Assembly: GCA_963675135.1 (NCBI GenBank)
Contig: OY776133.1
Location: 40,083,494 to 40,147,493, forward strand
Direction: 5' to 3'
From: Galeopsis tetrahit
Taxonomy: Eukaryota > Streptophyta > Magnoliopsida > Lamiales > Lamiaceae
DNA: 64,000 nt
This document shows positions 10,705 through 21,065 of the stretch, one piece after another. Numbering within the stretch: the first letter of the stretch is position 1; each line of letters opens with the position of its first letter. The notes under the pieces are model-generated. The model did no database searches and was not told the DNA's origin. It worked only from the letters and a program-made list of their open reading frames with translations. A program made the translations under genes and the position numbers.

Positions 10705-10850
10705 CTCGGCCGAGTCATAATGAATTTGATGATTGCAGGCCAGCAGTGACTCGGCCGTGGCATGGACTGTAATCTCGGTTGTGGCATGGCAAAAACTCCA
10801 ACTCGCAGTCCATCACTCCAACTCGGCTGAGACTGCACACTCGGCCGTGG
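10705..10850 (-). promoter_or_regulatory. CGGCCG palindrome cluster of family X
   Basis: CTCGGCCGAGT at 10705-10715, ACTCGGCCGTGG at 10749 and 10839, and ACTCGGCTGAG at 10821. The 10821/10839 pair is spaced 18 bp, the spacing also found at 38438/38456 and in the 60083-60340 array. Confidence 0.55.
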
Positions 10851-10859
10851 CATGGTCTT

Positions 10860-12601
10860 TGTTGGTCCTGTAAGGAGTATATAACAAGTGTATGGGGGGG
10901 GGGGGAATACACTTGTATGCAAATCTTTTCAAACTTGATCAAGTCAGGCTTCAGCAAGGTTGTCCTGGACAACTCTTCTGATATGAATAACTCTTAGAAG
11001 ATAATCAATCTACTAAGTACTATTGAGTACTTTACTTAGTTAAATAGCTATCTAAATGAGTTATATGTGCGGAATAGTGGTTGGCCCTTTAGTTTAAACT
11101 CCTTTTAATTCTGAAATCTTTCTTAACACTTAATCTGTTTTTCAGGGAACTTGTCCCAAAACAGTTTTGCACAGTATTGAGTATATGTCTTTTAAGATCA
11201 GTTTGTGTGCTTGTGAATGAATGTGTTGTTTGTACGAAAGTACGTGAAAGTAAATCAACACAAGAGTTATAGTGGTTCAGAGACTCAAGCTCCTACATCT
11301 ACTTTCCCTGATTGAACAGGATAATTCATTATCTCTTGGAATTACTTGTTTTATAGTGCCAAGGTGCACTTGATCAACCACACCACTCCTTGGTGCCTTA
11401 ATCCCTAGGAATTCAGAGTCCTAGTACTCTCTCTCAACTCAGAACTGAACTGTTCTTCTCTAAATAGTCAGCTCCTTACACTTCTACTACAACAACCTTC
11501 TAACTTTCTCTAGAAAGGTATAAGGGTTGATGTTGGTTCCAACTAGGTTAATATATCCTTTACAATGAGCTCAGTGTATAGGATAGGATATATCTCTATG
11601 CTTTGTATGATATATAATGAAGTTCAGCTTAGGTTGAAGTGTTTGGGAAACTAAAAATGTTTCTTAGAAAGCTTGAAGTTTCCTCAGCAATGTAGGTTCT
11701 ATTCTTTGTAGATGGATGTTGGACACTTCAAATGGTTTCCACACTTCTGTATTTATAGAACAAATTGAGGTTATGTCCGTTGGAGAAACAGCCTCAAAAT
11801 TTCTATATTTGTCTTCCTTGAACTTTGCAACTGGAAGACAATTTCTTGAAATTGACATGTCCTTAATTTGGGAAGTAAACGGATGTTTGCTCTTTGTCTT
11901 GACTTTGAAGCACTCTTCCCAATGTCTGACTTGAAGATTCACTTGATCAAACATGGACATCACTTCTGATCATTGGTCCTATGACAGGGACAACTTTCCT
12001 TATCATCTGGACTGTTCGGCTTATCAATATCAGTAGACTTTGCTTATCAGCAGTGTTGGCTTGGCTCTTTCAGATGACTTGGCTCATTCTCTTTCATAGC
12101 ATATCTCTTGATGGTGATTGATCTTTCATGGTTTCAGATCAGTAGCTTTAACCTTATCAGCACAGTTGGCCTTTACTTGAAACTGTTCTGTTTCAAGTGT
12201 GCTGAGACATCTCTGCTGGTTAACTCTTCTGGACTTTGACATATACATCAGTAGACTTGGTCTTGATGATGTATTCCATTCAATTGATCTTCAGAGAGGT
12301 TGTCTACTACTGAGCTGACTTGATCAGCACAGTTGTCCATTTAGGTACTTCAGCAGATTTGAGATCAATTTGATTCTTAGCCTTGAGGGGACTTGATTCT
12401 TGTAATCTTCTAAACATGTGTTCCCCCTCAACTTGTGCATCTAAATACATTAAGAGCTGCCTAACATTCCAGCTTCTCAACTAACCTTTAACTACATGTT
12501 CCAACATTCCTGAAACATGTTCATTTATATTTGACTTATCTATTTGGCATGTCTTAAGTGGTTTTGGTATCTTAATCAAAATTCTCATTTTATTCCCAAC
12601 A
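10860..12601 (-). repeat. Element B 3' LTR
   Basis: 1742 bp, TGTTGGTCCTG to TATTCCCAACA. A 12-G run at 10894-10905 lies between perfect 10-bp inverted repeats ACAAGTGTAT (10884-10893) and ATACACTTGT (10907-10916). A TATA box on the minus strand lies at 11750-11757. An MSA-like TCCAACGGACA (minus, 11774-11784) lies just upstream of it. Confidence 0.9.
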
Positions 12602-12615
12602 ATTTCCCCCTTTTT
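12602..12615 (-). other. Element B 3' polypurine tract
   Basis: Sense strand AAAAAGGGGGAAAT immediately before the 3' LTR. A second copy of the same purine run lies inside the aORF at 13984-13999. Confidence 0.85.
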
Positions 12616-13983
12616 GATGATGCCAAAACCTATACAATCTATGCAAAGGTGAATTGACTACACTTATTACATATAACTTCAGTAGATGTGACTATGGTCA
12701 GATTTCCTGAAAGAACATGTTAGTGTAATCACAGTTTAAGTGCATATAGGTTTAAGTCAGGCAAGTTGAGACAATGAGATGTTATCTCTTGATTTAGAAA
12801 GTATTCAACTATCATTCATATCATTTGAGCATTACAAGCATGTTGATAGTCAAATAACTTATCAGAGCATGATATCAGAGAAATTGCATTAAAAGTAAAG
12901 ATATGATCAGAGCAAATTACATAGAAAACATATCAGCAGTCAAGAGCAACTTTCAGCATAGTTATCCAATTCAGCAACCATGAGCACATAAGCATCCAAT
13001 TTAGCAGGCATGGACAGTTAAGGGATAGAGAAACTTAGTAGTTTCAGAGGTTATCTTCAGGAGGTGGCACCATTCCATACTGTGCCCAAACCCTCTTCTT
13101 CACTTCCATAGCCTCTTGATTGGTTCCCTTAGGTCCAAAATTTGTTTGGCCTTTTTCAAAATCTGAATGAATTCCCTGAAGATAGCTGATTGATCAATGT
13201 AGCCTTACTGCTTTGGTAAAGTTCCATGTGGTTATCAAACATGAACTGAGTAAAGATAGATTCTAAGTCTTCTCCCATCCATCTGCCTATGACATAGAAG
13301 TCATAAACAAACTCTCTCTTGGCTTCTTCCCAATCATTTATCCATGTCTGGATATTTGGTATCCATCTGAATCAGCAGCTGGGGCTTCAATTTTTTGTAA
13401 GTAGCCCTCTTCCTTCTTGGCTTCTGAAAGTTCTCTCTTATTTTATCTCTTGCTCTATTTGCTTCCATCAACTGCTCCATTTTCTCTTGAACCCTCATCA
13501 TTGACAATTTTTGCTGAGTTTCAGCATCTTTTCCAAAGCCTTCCTGAAAGAGCTTGGATGGATCATCAACAAGAACTGAAGCTCTCTTCTTTGGTTCAGC
13601 TCCAAAGCCTTCTTCAAATAGCTTTTCAACTTCATCTATTGATTCAGCAGCTTTGGTGCCTTCAACAGTTTCAGCTTCAGTAGACTTGGCAGTTTCAGCA
13701 GTTTTGTCCTTTTCAGCAGCTTTGGCCTTCTTAGAAGTAGGCTCTTCTTCCACTCTGAATTCAGCAGGTAGGTCTAATCTGTTAGGGAAATCATTGAAAG
13801 TTTCAGCTTTCCTCTTGTTGTTATTGGCTTTCTTGATTTTCAGAGCTATTGCCAACTATTCTTCCTCATCCAAATTTTCTAAGTTCAGAAGTGCTTTTCC
13901 TTTTCCTTTGGATTCTGGCATCTGTTCTTTTCCCTTGCTTGCTTTACCTATTGTCAAGGCACCTTTGACCCTTGCTCTTTCTC

Positions 13984-13999
13984 TTTCCCCCTTTTTGGC
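13984..13999 (-). other. Internal polypurine tract inside element B aORF
   Basis: Sense strand GCCAAAAAGGGGGAAA, a 14-nt match to the 3' PPT at 12602-12615. It encodes A-K-K-G-E. Confidence 0.7.
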
Positions 14000-14072
14000 T
14001 TCATCAAAGCACTGAGGCTTGAGATCACTCATTGTGGAGGCCATTAGGGACTGTGCCAGATTTAGGGACTTC

Positions 14073-14133
14073 ATCTCCTCAAGCAAATATACATTCTCAT
14101 CATGTATATTTTGCATCCTGTTGGTCCCTGAAC
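14073..14133. repeat. 61-bp duplication, left copy
   Basis: Identical by eye to 15520-15580. It spans B aORF sequence, the CATCC target site of element C and the first 15 bases of the C LTR. Confidence 0.9.
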
Positions 14134-15519
14134 TGTAATATCCGTGAATTTATAATACTTTTAAGATTTTAAATCCTGAATCCTTATCTCAAGTCCAACC
14201 CAATTCGAAGCCCAACTTTTATTTAAATATAAATATGAAATTTTGCCCTAAACACATTTAACATTCACTAAATCACAATTTCGATAACACAACTCTTGGA
14301 TCTGCCGCAAGTACTATCGGTAAGGTTTTTCCTAATTTTCTTTACTCCATTTAATTGTGATTACTGTTCATATTCAGTCCAATGAAGATCAGTTTTTGTT
14401 ATTCTTTCTTTATAAATTAAACTATGAATTTTTAATTGAGAATCACAGGTATGATGATGTATACATGGGCTTCAAGAATTTAATCTAAATTTATCAATAT
14501 AAATTTATATTCTTTGATTCAAGTATTTATTTATTCCCCAAAATCATATTTCCAAATTTTATGTCCTAACCCCAAAGTCTTCACGCCACTCTATACCTTT
14601 CTGGTTAATTCTTATATTTATAAATTTGCTTCTATTTTTATGAATATATGGTATTGAGTTATATACACGAATATATTCTAGGTTTAATTTTATTATTCAT
14701 GTTATGCGAGGATCGCTACGAGAAGGATTAAAGTTACCCTTGCTTCATCAAACATATTCCACTTGACTTTGAGGTGGGGATTTCTTTCATTCTATTTGTC
14801 ATTATTAAATGCGATGTGTGATTATTTTGATATTCATGTGAAATATGATTTTTAATTTATTATGTTTGCCACTACTAAATGTGTAAATGTCATATGTGAT
14901 TATTTTAATGTTCATTTGAGCTTTATAGACGAGGATAAGTCATTTGACCTTTATAAACGAGGATAGGTCATCTGACCTTTATAAACGAGGATAGGTCATC
15001 TGACCTTTATAAACGAGGATAGGTCTTCTGACCTTTATAAACGAGGATAGGTCTTCTGACCTTTATAAACGAGGTGATGACATTGAACTATTACATATTG
15101 AGTTACTTATACATGTTATGGAATTGTTATGGAATTGTACATGTTAATATGGATTGATGATTTAATTGCTTATTGTATTTAGTTTTGACAAATATGTCCC
15201 CACTGAGTTGTGGTTTGCTCACCCCTTATTTAACATTTTCAGATTTAAGGAGCTGATGGCGAGGAAGAGCGGTGGATGACAAAATTATTATCGTTTAATA
15301 AAACCAATTGAGCTTGTTCAACTCTTTAATAAACTATTCATGAAATATTGAGACGTTGTGGTTCTCTATATATTTAAAATTATTTTAAGTTTCTATTTTA
15401 TTCTTTAAACTTCCGGTGATTGTTAATTATTTTTTTATTGTAAAATATTGTAAACTTCATTTCTTAAGTAAAATTTATTTCACGCCCTTTATTTATTTAA
15501 ATTGTAAGTTTTTAGTAAA
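14134..15519 (+). mobile_element. Insert D: 1386 bp between 61-bp direct repeats
   Basis: Starts TGTAATATCCGTG and ends TTTTTAGTAAA. It is AT-rich, without a gene. The TGTAATATCC start and the segment near 15245-15420 resemble the outer part of a Ty3/gypsy LTR, but no CA end or partner LTR is seen, so this is tentative. It contains the 28-bp tandem array at 14918-15074. The 61-bp flanking duplication is far longer than an LTR-element target duplication. Confidence 0.6.
14918..15074 (+). repeat. 28-bp tandem array (GACCTTTATAAACGAGGATAG unit)
   Basis: Six consecutive units starting near 14918, 14946, 14974, 15002, 15030 and 15058, the last partial. The first unit is diverged; later ones differ by one or two bases. 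Confidence 0.85.
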
Positions 15520-15580
15520 ATCTCCTCAAGCAAATATACATTCTCATCATGTATATTTTGCATCCTGTTGGTCCCTGAAC
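15520..15580. repeat. 61-bp duplication, right copy
   Basis: Matches 14073-14133. Here the C LTR continues normally after GGTCCCTGAAC, so this copy is in the original context. Confidence 0.9.
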
Positions 15581-17044
15581 GAGTAGTGAATGAGATTAAA
15601 GTCTAGAGGGGAGGGGTGAATAGACTTTAAAACCTTTTCAATTAAAGAGTTGGAAACCTCTTCTGATTTCTATCTCAGCTGGACTGCAAGTCTGCTGGTC
15701 CAGAAGACTATAGTTATCTGATAGAGTGTTTTGTATGCGGAAGTAAGTAGGCCTTTTATTTAGACTCGTTCTAGTAACCTTTTGAAATAACCAATTACTT
15801 GTTTTTATGAAATACTCAGCTGAAGCTGGTTTGAAAGATATGGCCTTGTTTGTAAAGGTGTTTCAAATCACAATATGCACTATAATAAAGATAAGTAAAC
15901 TAAAATGTAAAGTGCAGTAAATAAATAACACCGTATTTTATAGTGGTTCAGATATACGTTCCTACGTCCACTCTCACGTTCCAAACGTGATATTTAATCC
16001 CTTTAATTTCCCGAAAATTACAAGGGCTTGTCCTTTATAGTCCCAAGAGTAAGACTTTGAGATCTGGGCAGTTCCAAACTGCTACGGTCTCCACAAGTGA
16101 TTTGTGAGCACTTGCACACTTACAAGGGTTCCAAAACTTAACCTTATGGTGGGGGTTTTGGGGGTTTTTGAATGGATCCAACTAATGGTTCAAGCTTATA
16201 ATTTGCTTAACCACTATGCTTAAATCAAAGGATATACAGTATGTATTGGATTCAGGTTCTTTGGTTGGATGGGGAAATAACTTAAGAGCTAAAAGAATAT
16301 TCTAATGCTTTTATGGGCTCTTAAGAATTCTTAATAGAGTATTGCTTTTGGCTTGCTTGATTAGCTTTTCGAATTCTTGCGTTGTATTTCCGTACATTGT
16401 TCTTCCTCATCCTCTTGTATTTTTAGGGAGGATTGCTGCAACTAGCCGTTGGAGTTGACTAGCCGTTTGACAATCTTTCCTTGTGTGCTTGATCGATTCC
16501 TTGATTCCAGCCGCTTTGATATTGATTGCTTCAAATCTGGGATCGTGTCAATCTTCTAAGTAAGGTAAGTCTTCATTTGAATTTCACAAGATGACTTTGG
16601 AATCAACCGAGTCTTTGACGAGCCACTTGTCTGCTGATCTTCTCTTCTAGTTGTCTGGTAAACTCGTCTGGCTTAGTGAAGTCTGTCTTCTGATATCAGA
16701 TGAGTATTTGCTCTTCTGATCTGGAAAAATACTTGTGCTGACTTCGGCCTTCTTCGACTTGGACTTTATTAGCTAAGAAGGTATACAAGCACCTTACTTA
16801 TCTGATCTTCAAGGATCTTCTAGTCTTCATATCTTCTACTCTTCATCTCTTGAGATTACGCATGTAAGCTTGGATTGTGCTAATCAGCTGAGATTCATAC
16901 AACTGATCACACAAGACTAGTCTAAGCTGATCTATACAGATATCAGTTGATCCTATTATATATATATTTATAAACTCTAAGTGTTTTGGCCATCAAAACT
17001 ATTCTATCATCAGATGGGGCTTAAGGTGAATTTATATCCCAACA
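15566..17044 (-). repeat. Element C 3' LTR
   Basis: TGTTGGTCCCTGAAC to TATATCCCAACA, 1479 bp. One perfect MSA motif (minus TCCAACGGCTA, 16443-16453) and one with a single mismatch (16460-16470). The TATA position is degenerate here compared with the other family-2 LTRs. Confidence 0.9.
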
Positions 17045-17058
17045 ATTTCCCCCTTTTT
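17045..17058 (-). other. Element C 3' polypurine tract
   Basis: Sense AAAAAGGGGGAAAT next to the 3' LTR. Confidence 0.85.
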
Positions 17059-17410
17059 GATGAAGCCAAAACTAAACTTGATAAATGCTCTTAATGAATA
17101 AGATAAGAGTTTATAAATCTTTGAATGAAGTTTCTGATGAAGACAATGAGAATTTATCTTGTAAGTAAAAAGAACTATTACTTGTATAAAATATAAGGAG
17201 TTTTACAGATTACAAGTTTTAGTATCTTTGAACTTCTTGAGTAGTCTTCATCAGGTCTTCAATTGTTCAGATGTGGTAGGCAAGGTATAGACGAGTGCGA
17301 ATTTCTTCAATGTGCTGCAGGTCTGTAACATTTTCTTCAATGTAGATCTTCTCAAAAATTCTTTTGACTTCTATCATATCGAGTTTTCCAGAATCCAGAG
17401 TAGGTGCCTC

Positions 17411-20400
17411 CTAGACAGGATCTTCAAGGGTTAGAATTTTATAGCCTAGTTCTTTGGCTGACTTGACTGTTTCTGTCCAGAGCACTTGATCTTCAATTTC
17501 CATGAACTGAGAGAATTGAAGAAACTCTTCTTCATAGGTGGGGAGAGGGCCAAATTTTCTCACTATGTGATGTTGAAGCTGCCATTTCTTCTTTAGAGAG
17601 TACCATATTGGTAGCTCGTCTGGAAGTACGAGCATATCCACATATGTGCTGTTAGTTACTCGAGCACTTTTTTCATTTTCTTTGTCCTTCAGTGCTTTCC
17701 TGAGTTTGGCCAATTTTCTCTCAAATTTTTCTTTAACCGCCTTCGCATCATTGAGCTTCTTCTGCTTAAGCTCTTGAGCTTCAAGCATCTTTCTTTTCTT
17801 CAGCTCTTGAGCCTCTTTCTCTTCTGCTGTAGACTCTGCTGGGACTGATACTTTCTCATCTGCCTTTCTCTTCCTTGTTATTCTCTTTTCAGCAGTTTGC
17901 TCTTCTGGGGCAGTGAGTTGCAGCTTCTTAGCACCTTGGACTTCTTCTAGAACAGCTTCCTTTCCTTTCCTGTTCTTGATTTTGCTTTTCAGACCTCCCA
18001 AGGTTTCAGTCAGGTCATCTTGAGCTACAACCAGTTCAGCCTGCTGGGCAGTAGGTTTTTCTAGAGCGTTTATCAACACATCTTCCCCCTTTTTGGCTTC
18101 AGCAAGAGCAGCCGCAAAAGGTTTCATGACATTTAGGATTTCAACATGAAGGGTCTGCTTGAGAGCCATGGCATTCACTCTGCTGACATGAGTGAGGTGG
18201 TTGATGCTATGCTCTAGAACTTGAACATGAGAAGTGGAGGCAGATTCTTTCTCCAACTGAGCTGTTAGAGATTCCAATTTGTCTGCTGTTTCTTTCAGTT
18301 GAACCCTTAGTTTCTCATTCTCTTCAGCTGCCGTTTTGAGTAGAGCTTGTCCTTGTGTAGCTCTAGCTTCAGCATCTTCAAGCCTGGTTTTGTAGATGGT
18401 TTCCATGCGATTTGTTTCATTGGCATAGAGATCAGCAAACATTTTGGTTCTGTCTGCTGTTTTCTTCATTTCAGTGTGGAGATACTCTTCTATCTGATTA
18501 TGGAGTGTCTCACCGAATTTGTCATCAATATCATGGATTTGATTGGTGAGACGAGTCCTCTGCTCCTGAACAACTCTTTCAACATATCTGGCAAGTTGTA
18601 TGCCTAGTCCCTTCTCGAAGTGCATGTCTATTACTTCCTTGACCTGAGTGCATATGTCTGCTCTATAGTCAATAGACGAAGTAGAGGGTGAGGCAGTACC
18701 TTGTGGTTGGTGTTGTGGAATGTGAGTTATGTTTGGATGTACCACCAACGCTTTGCCTTTCTCTTTTGCCGTTAGATAACCTTCATTCAAAAAGTTTGCT
18801 GTGGCATCAACCAGATGAGCAAAAATTCTTCTTTCTTTTTTATTTGGTTGATCGATGAAGTGTTCGAGCTCATTTCTAGGCATGAAATGAGTTGGAATTT
18901 GCAAGACTTCTTCTTTCTTTTCTCCTGCCTCAGCTGAGTCATCTGTCTGAGCTGTGTCAGCTGTCTTTAGCAGATCTTTAGATTGATCAGGATCTGAAGT
19001 GGTCTCTGGTGCAGAAACTGCTTGATCCTCAGCAGTGGACTTTGAAGTGGAGGGAATTCCTAGAATCCTCTCACAGGTTCGGGCTAGTGCTTCTTTAGGT
19101 AGCAGTTCAGTGAATGATTTAACTTGAGAAACTTCTTTTTGCTCCATTTCCCAGTCTAGAAAGTGAGCTGCACCACCCATTCCTTTCATGAACTCTATAA
19201 GGTCATCTACCTCATCCCTTCTGAGTTCAATCCAAGTACATACCCTGAGTACTTGCTCAAATTGGATTGAATTTTCATCAACTCCAGGCACAGTAGACCT
19301 TAGCAGATTGGCTATCCTTAATCTCATTATCTTTTTCCTTGTGCACATTGGATAGTGCACCATTTTAAACTGAGACTGAGGTTGAGGAGGGTCTGCTGAT
19401 GTCAATTTTTCTGGATCAGAAGAGGTATTGGGGTTAGGGTATTGGTTTGTTGGGACGATTTCCTCTGCTGTGTGAGTATCAGCAGGGATTTGGGAAGTGG
19501 TATTTGTGGGGTCAGTTGCAGTTATGAGGCTAGGGGAGTTAGGTTTCTGAGTTTGTTCCTCTGCTGTGCAAGAGTCAGCAGAGATTTGAGAAGTAGTATT
19601 GGTGGGGGCAGATGGTGTTATGGGACTTGGAGATTGGGGTTTTTGGACTTGTTCCTCTGCTGTGTGAGTATCAGCAGGGATTTGGGAAGTGATGTTTGAG
19701 GGTTCAAAAGGGTTGACAGGATCAGCAGGGTCAAAGGAGGATATTGGGGCTATATTCATTGGGGAAGAAAGTCTGGATTTCTTTGAATTCTTGGTGAAAG
19801 AGGAGGTATTCTTCTTTCTCTTTTGACTCTTAGATAGTTTGGAAGGAGTAATTGTAACAGAAGGGTTAGAGATACCTGCCTTTTTCAATGGAGATGCAGA
19901 TGGAGTAGCTTCTGAATCAGATGGAGAGATGAGCCCAGATCTGATCAGCAACCTTCTTTGGGCTAAGGTCTGATTGTGATCATCATCATCAACAACAACC
20001 CTCTGATGGACTTCCTCCTTCGTGCGATCCTCCTCTTCTTCAGCAGACTCAGCATAGTCTTGCACAAACTCCTCTTCCTCTTCAGCTGCATCTCCTGTGG
20101 ATGCTTCAGCTAGTTCCAGCTTCTCTTCCTTCAACCTTGCTGCCTCAGCAAGAGCTTCCTTCTTCAAGTACCATTTGGATGAATGGAACTTCTTTGCTGG
20201 TCCCATCTTGCAGTTCTTGGGGAGTATATTTGGAAGAATTATACCTAGCTTGTTGACAAAGCTGACAGTGGATGTGACTCTCCATTCCTTCGATTGTAAG
20301 TCCAGAGACACCTTCTTTGCTTCAAGAGCAATTCTGTCCATGAAGAGTCCTTGCCAGTCACCATCTATCTGATCCCAAATTGCAGCCATAACTCGAACTT

Positions 20401-20929
20401 TCAGAGTGGTAACTGCATCATGACTGAAAGTATTTCCTAGCAACATCTTTCCTGCTATATCCATCAGTGTTTGGAATTTTAGATCCAGTTGAGTTTTCTT
20501 AACTCCAATGGCTTTGGCAGCCTTGATTCTTCCATTTGTGAACATCTCAATGTATTCTTTTTCTTTTCCCATGATGTAGGTCGAGATGTTGATCTTCCCA
20601 CTGGGTAGATCAAAGAGATCTTTTAGTACCTCCTGAGTGATCTTCACTCTGTGTCTACCCATGTAACTTTCGACATAAGAACCTTTTGACACAACTTTCG
20701 AATAGAAAGCCAGCACATCCTGTTCGTAGACATTTGCTGGTGCTGCCTGCAGAAATTCATGAAGATTCAGGTTGAGACAGCGAAGGAGTATTTCTTTGTT
20801 CTCATCTGTGTGTTTGCCCTTGAAATACAGAGCATTCTCAGTGAAAATCTTTCCTTCTTTCGACCACTTTGTAGCATCAAGTGTGCCGATGATCTTAATC
20901 TTCTCATCGTAAATCTCAATAATGCCCAT
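17411..20929 (-). CDS. Accessory ORF (aORF) of element C, 1172 codons
   Basis: The longest open frame in the window, with a true ATG at 20929 (MGIIEIYDEK). Approximate layout: residues 30-250 a folded domain (YSKVVSKGSYVESYMG, MLLGNTFSHDAVTT, DQIDGDWQGLF) that resembles the putative plant transposon protein type domain; 270-310 acidic; 330-500 serine/proline-rich with three imperfect repeats of TNTTSQIPADTHTAEE; 830-960 coiled coil; 1030-1090 lysine-rich coiled coil; then a conserved tail (LKKKWQLQHHIVRKFGPLP). F and G share the last third. A TAG at 17411-17413 ends it 48 codons before the family's normal end (about 17267); F has tryptophan at that place. No signal peptide or membrane helix, so not envelope-like. 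Function unknown. Confidence 0.8.
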   Translation of the reverse strand: MGIIEIYDEKIKIIGTLDATKWSKEGKIFTENALYFKGKHTDENKEILLRCLNLNLHEFLQAAPANVYEQDVLAFYSKVVSKGSYVESYMGRHRVKITQEVLKDLFDLPSGKINISTYIMGKEKEYIEMFTNGRIKAAKAIGVKKTQLDLKFQTLMDIAGKMLLGNTFSHDAVTTLKVRVMAAIWDQIDGDWQGLFMDRIALEAKKVSLDLQSKEWRVTSTVSFVNKLGIILPNILPKNCKMGPAKKFHSSKWYLKKEALAEAARLKEEKLELAEASTGDAAEEEEEFVQDYAESAEEEEDRTKEEVHQRVVVDDDDHNQTLAQRRLLIRSGLISPSDSEATPSASPLKKAGISNPSVTITPSKLSKSQKRKKNTSSFTKNSKKSRLSSPMNIAPISSFDPADPVNPFEPSNITSQIPADTHTAEEQVQKPQSPSPITPSAPTNTTSQISADSCTAEEQTQKPNSPSLITATDPTNTTSQIPADTHTAEEIVPTNQYPNPNTSSDPEKLTSADPPQPQSQFKMVHYPMCTRKKIMRLRIANLLRSTVPGVDENSIQFEQVLRVCTWIELRRDEVDDLIEFMKGMGGAAHFLDWEMEQKEVSQVKSFTELLPKEALARTCERILGIPSTSKSTAEDQAVSAPETTSDPDQSKDLLKTADTAQTDDSAEAGEKKEEVLQIPTHFMPRNELEHFIDQPNKKERRIFAHLVDATANFLNEGYLTAKEKGKALVVHPNITHIPQHQPQGTASPSTSSIDYRADICTQVKEVIDMHFEKGLGIQLARYVERVVQEQRTRLTNQIHDIDDKFGETLHNQIEEYLHTEMKKTADRTKMFADLYANETNRMETIYKTRLEDAEARATQGQALLKTAAEENEKLRVQLKETADKLESLTAQLEKESASTSHVQVLEHSINHLTHVSRVNAMALKQTLHVEILNVMKPFAAALAEAKKGEDVLINALEKPTAQQAELVVAQDDLTETLGGLKSKIKNRKGKEAVLEEVQGAKKLQLTAPEEQTAEKRITRKRKADEKVSVPAESTAEEKEAQELKKRKMLEAQELKQKKLNDAKAVKEKFERKLAKLRKALKDKENEKSARVTNSTYVDMLVLPDELPIWYSLKKKWQLQHHIVRKFGPLPTYEEEFLQFSQFMEIEDQVLWTETVKSAKELGYKILTLEDPV
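18082..18097 (-). other. Internal polypurine tract in element C aORF
   Basis: Sense GCCAAAAAGGGGGAAG near codon 944, encoding A-K-K-G-E. It shares 13 bases with the 3' PPT at 17045-17058. Confidence 0.7.
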
Positions 20930-21055
20930 TCTGAGTTTTGGTAGAGTAGATAAAAGGCTTAGAACGCTTTGATAGGATGATCTTCAGAACGAGAGTGTTT
21001 GAGAGTGATCAAGAATTTTGAGAGCGAAAGGGTTTTGAAGAAAGGCTTGAGGGTT

Positions 21056-21064
21056 GTTTATATA
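21056..21064 (-). promoter_or_regulatory. TATA box upstream of element C aORF
   Basis: The minus strand reads GGAATATATAAACAACCC, about 130 bp before the aORF ATG. The interval to the ATG is rich in CTCTCAAA/CCCTTTC, as in plant 5' leaders. This suggests the aORF has its own promoter, distinct in sequence from the one at 25297-25304. Confidence 0.45.
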
Positions 21065-21065
21065 T

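Larger units (their letters stand above)
9640..10859 (-). mobile_element. Family X, left arm (promoter and 5' region, outward facing)
   Basis: From about 9720 to 10500 the reverse complement aligns with 39599-40290, so this is an inverted partner of the right arm. It contains GATCGATCCCACAGGGAGG near 9690-9710, a type of sequence often met in plant LTR retroelement non-coding regions. A TATA box on the minus strand lies at 10610-10617. A GC-rich zone with CTCGGCCGAG-like palindromes lies at 10705-10850. No coding domain is visible. The class is unknown (LTR or other element). Element B interrupts it at 10860. Confidence 0.55.
13030..14133 (-). pseudogene. Element B accessory ORF, C-terminal part
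   Basis: Continues the aORF broken at 29054 by element C: MQNIHDENVYLLEEMKSL at the top, then the purine-tract-encoded AKKGE, a lysine-rich segment (SKGKEQMPESKGKGKALL), and repeats of KLFEEGFG / KLFQEGFGKD. An in-frame TAG at 13856-13858 and a stop at 13334 interrupt it. Remnants of the C-terminus (VYDFYVIG and onward) are readable to about 13040. Element E (23735-25237) holds a close homologue. I infer a structural or accessory protein; no enzymatic motif, signal peptide or membrane segment is visible. Confidence 0.75.

Noticed and set aside
17411..20929. Retroviral-type envelope gene
   Set aside because: Position after RNase H fits an env-like ORF, but no signal peptide, transmembrane helix or cleavage motif is visible; coiled-coil and lysine-rich composition points elsewhere.
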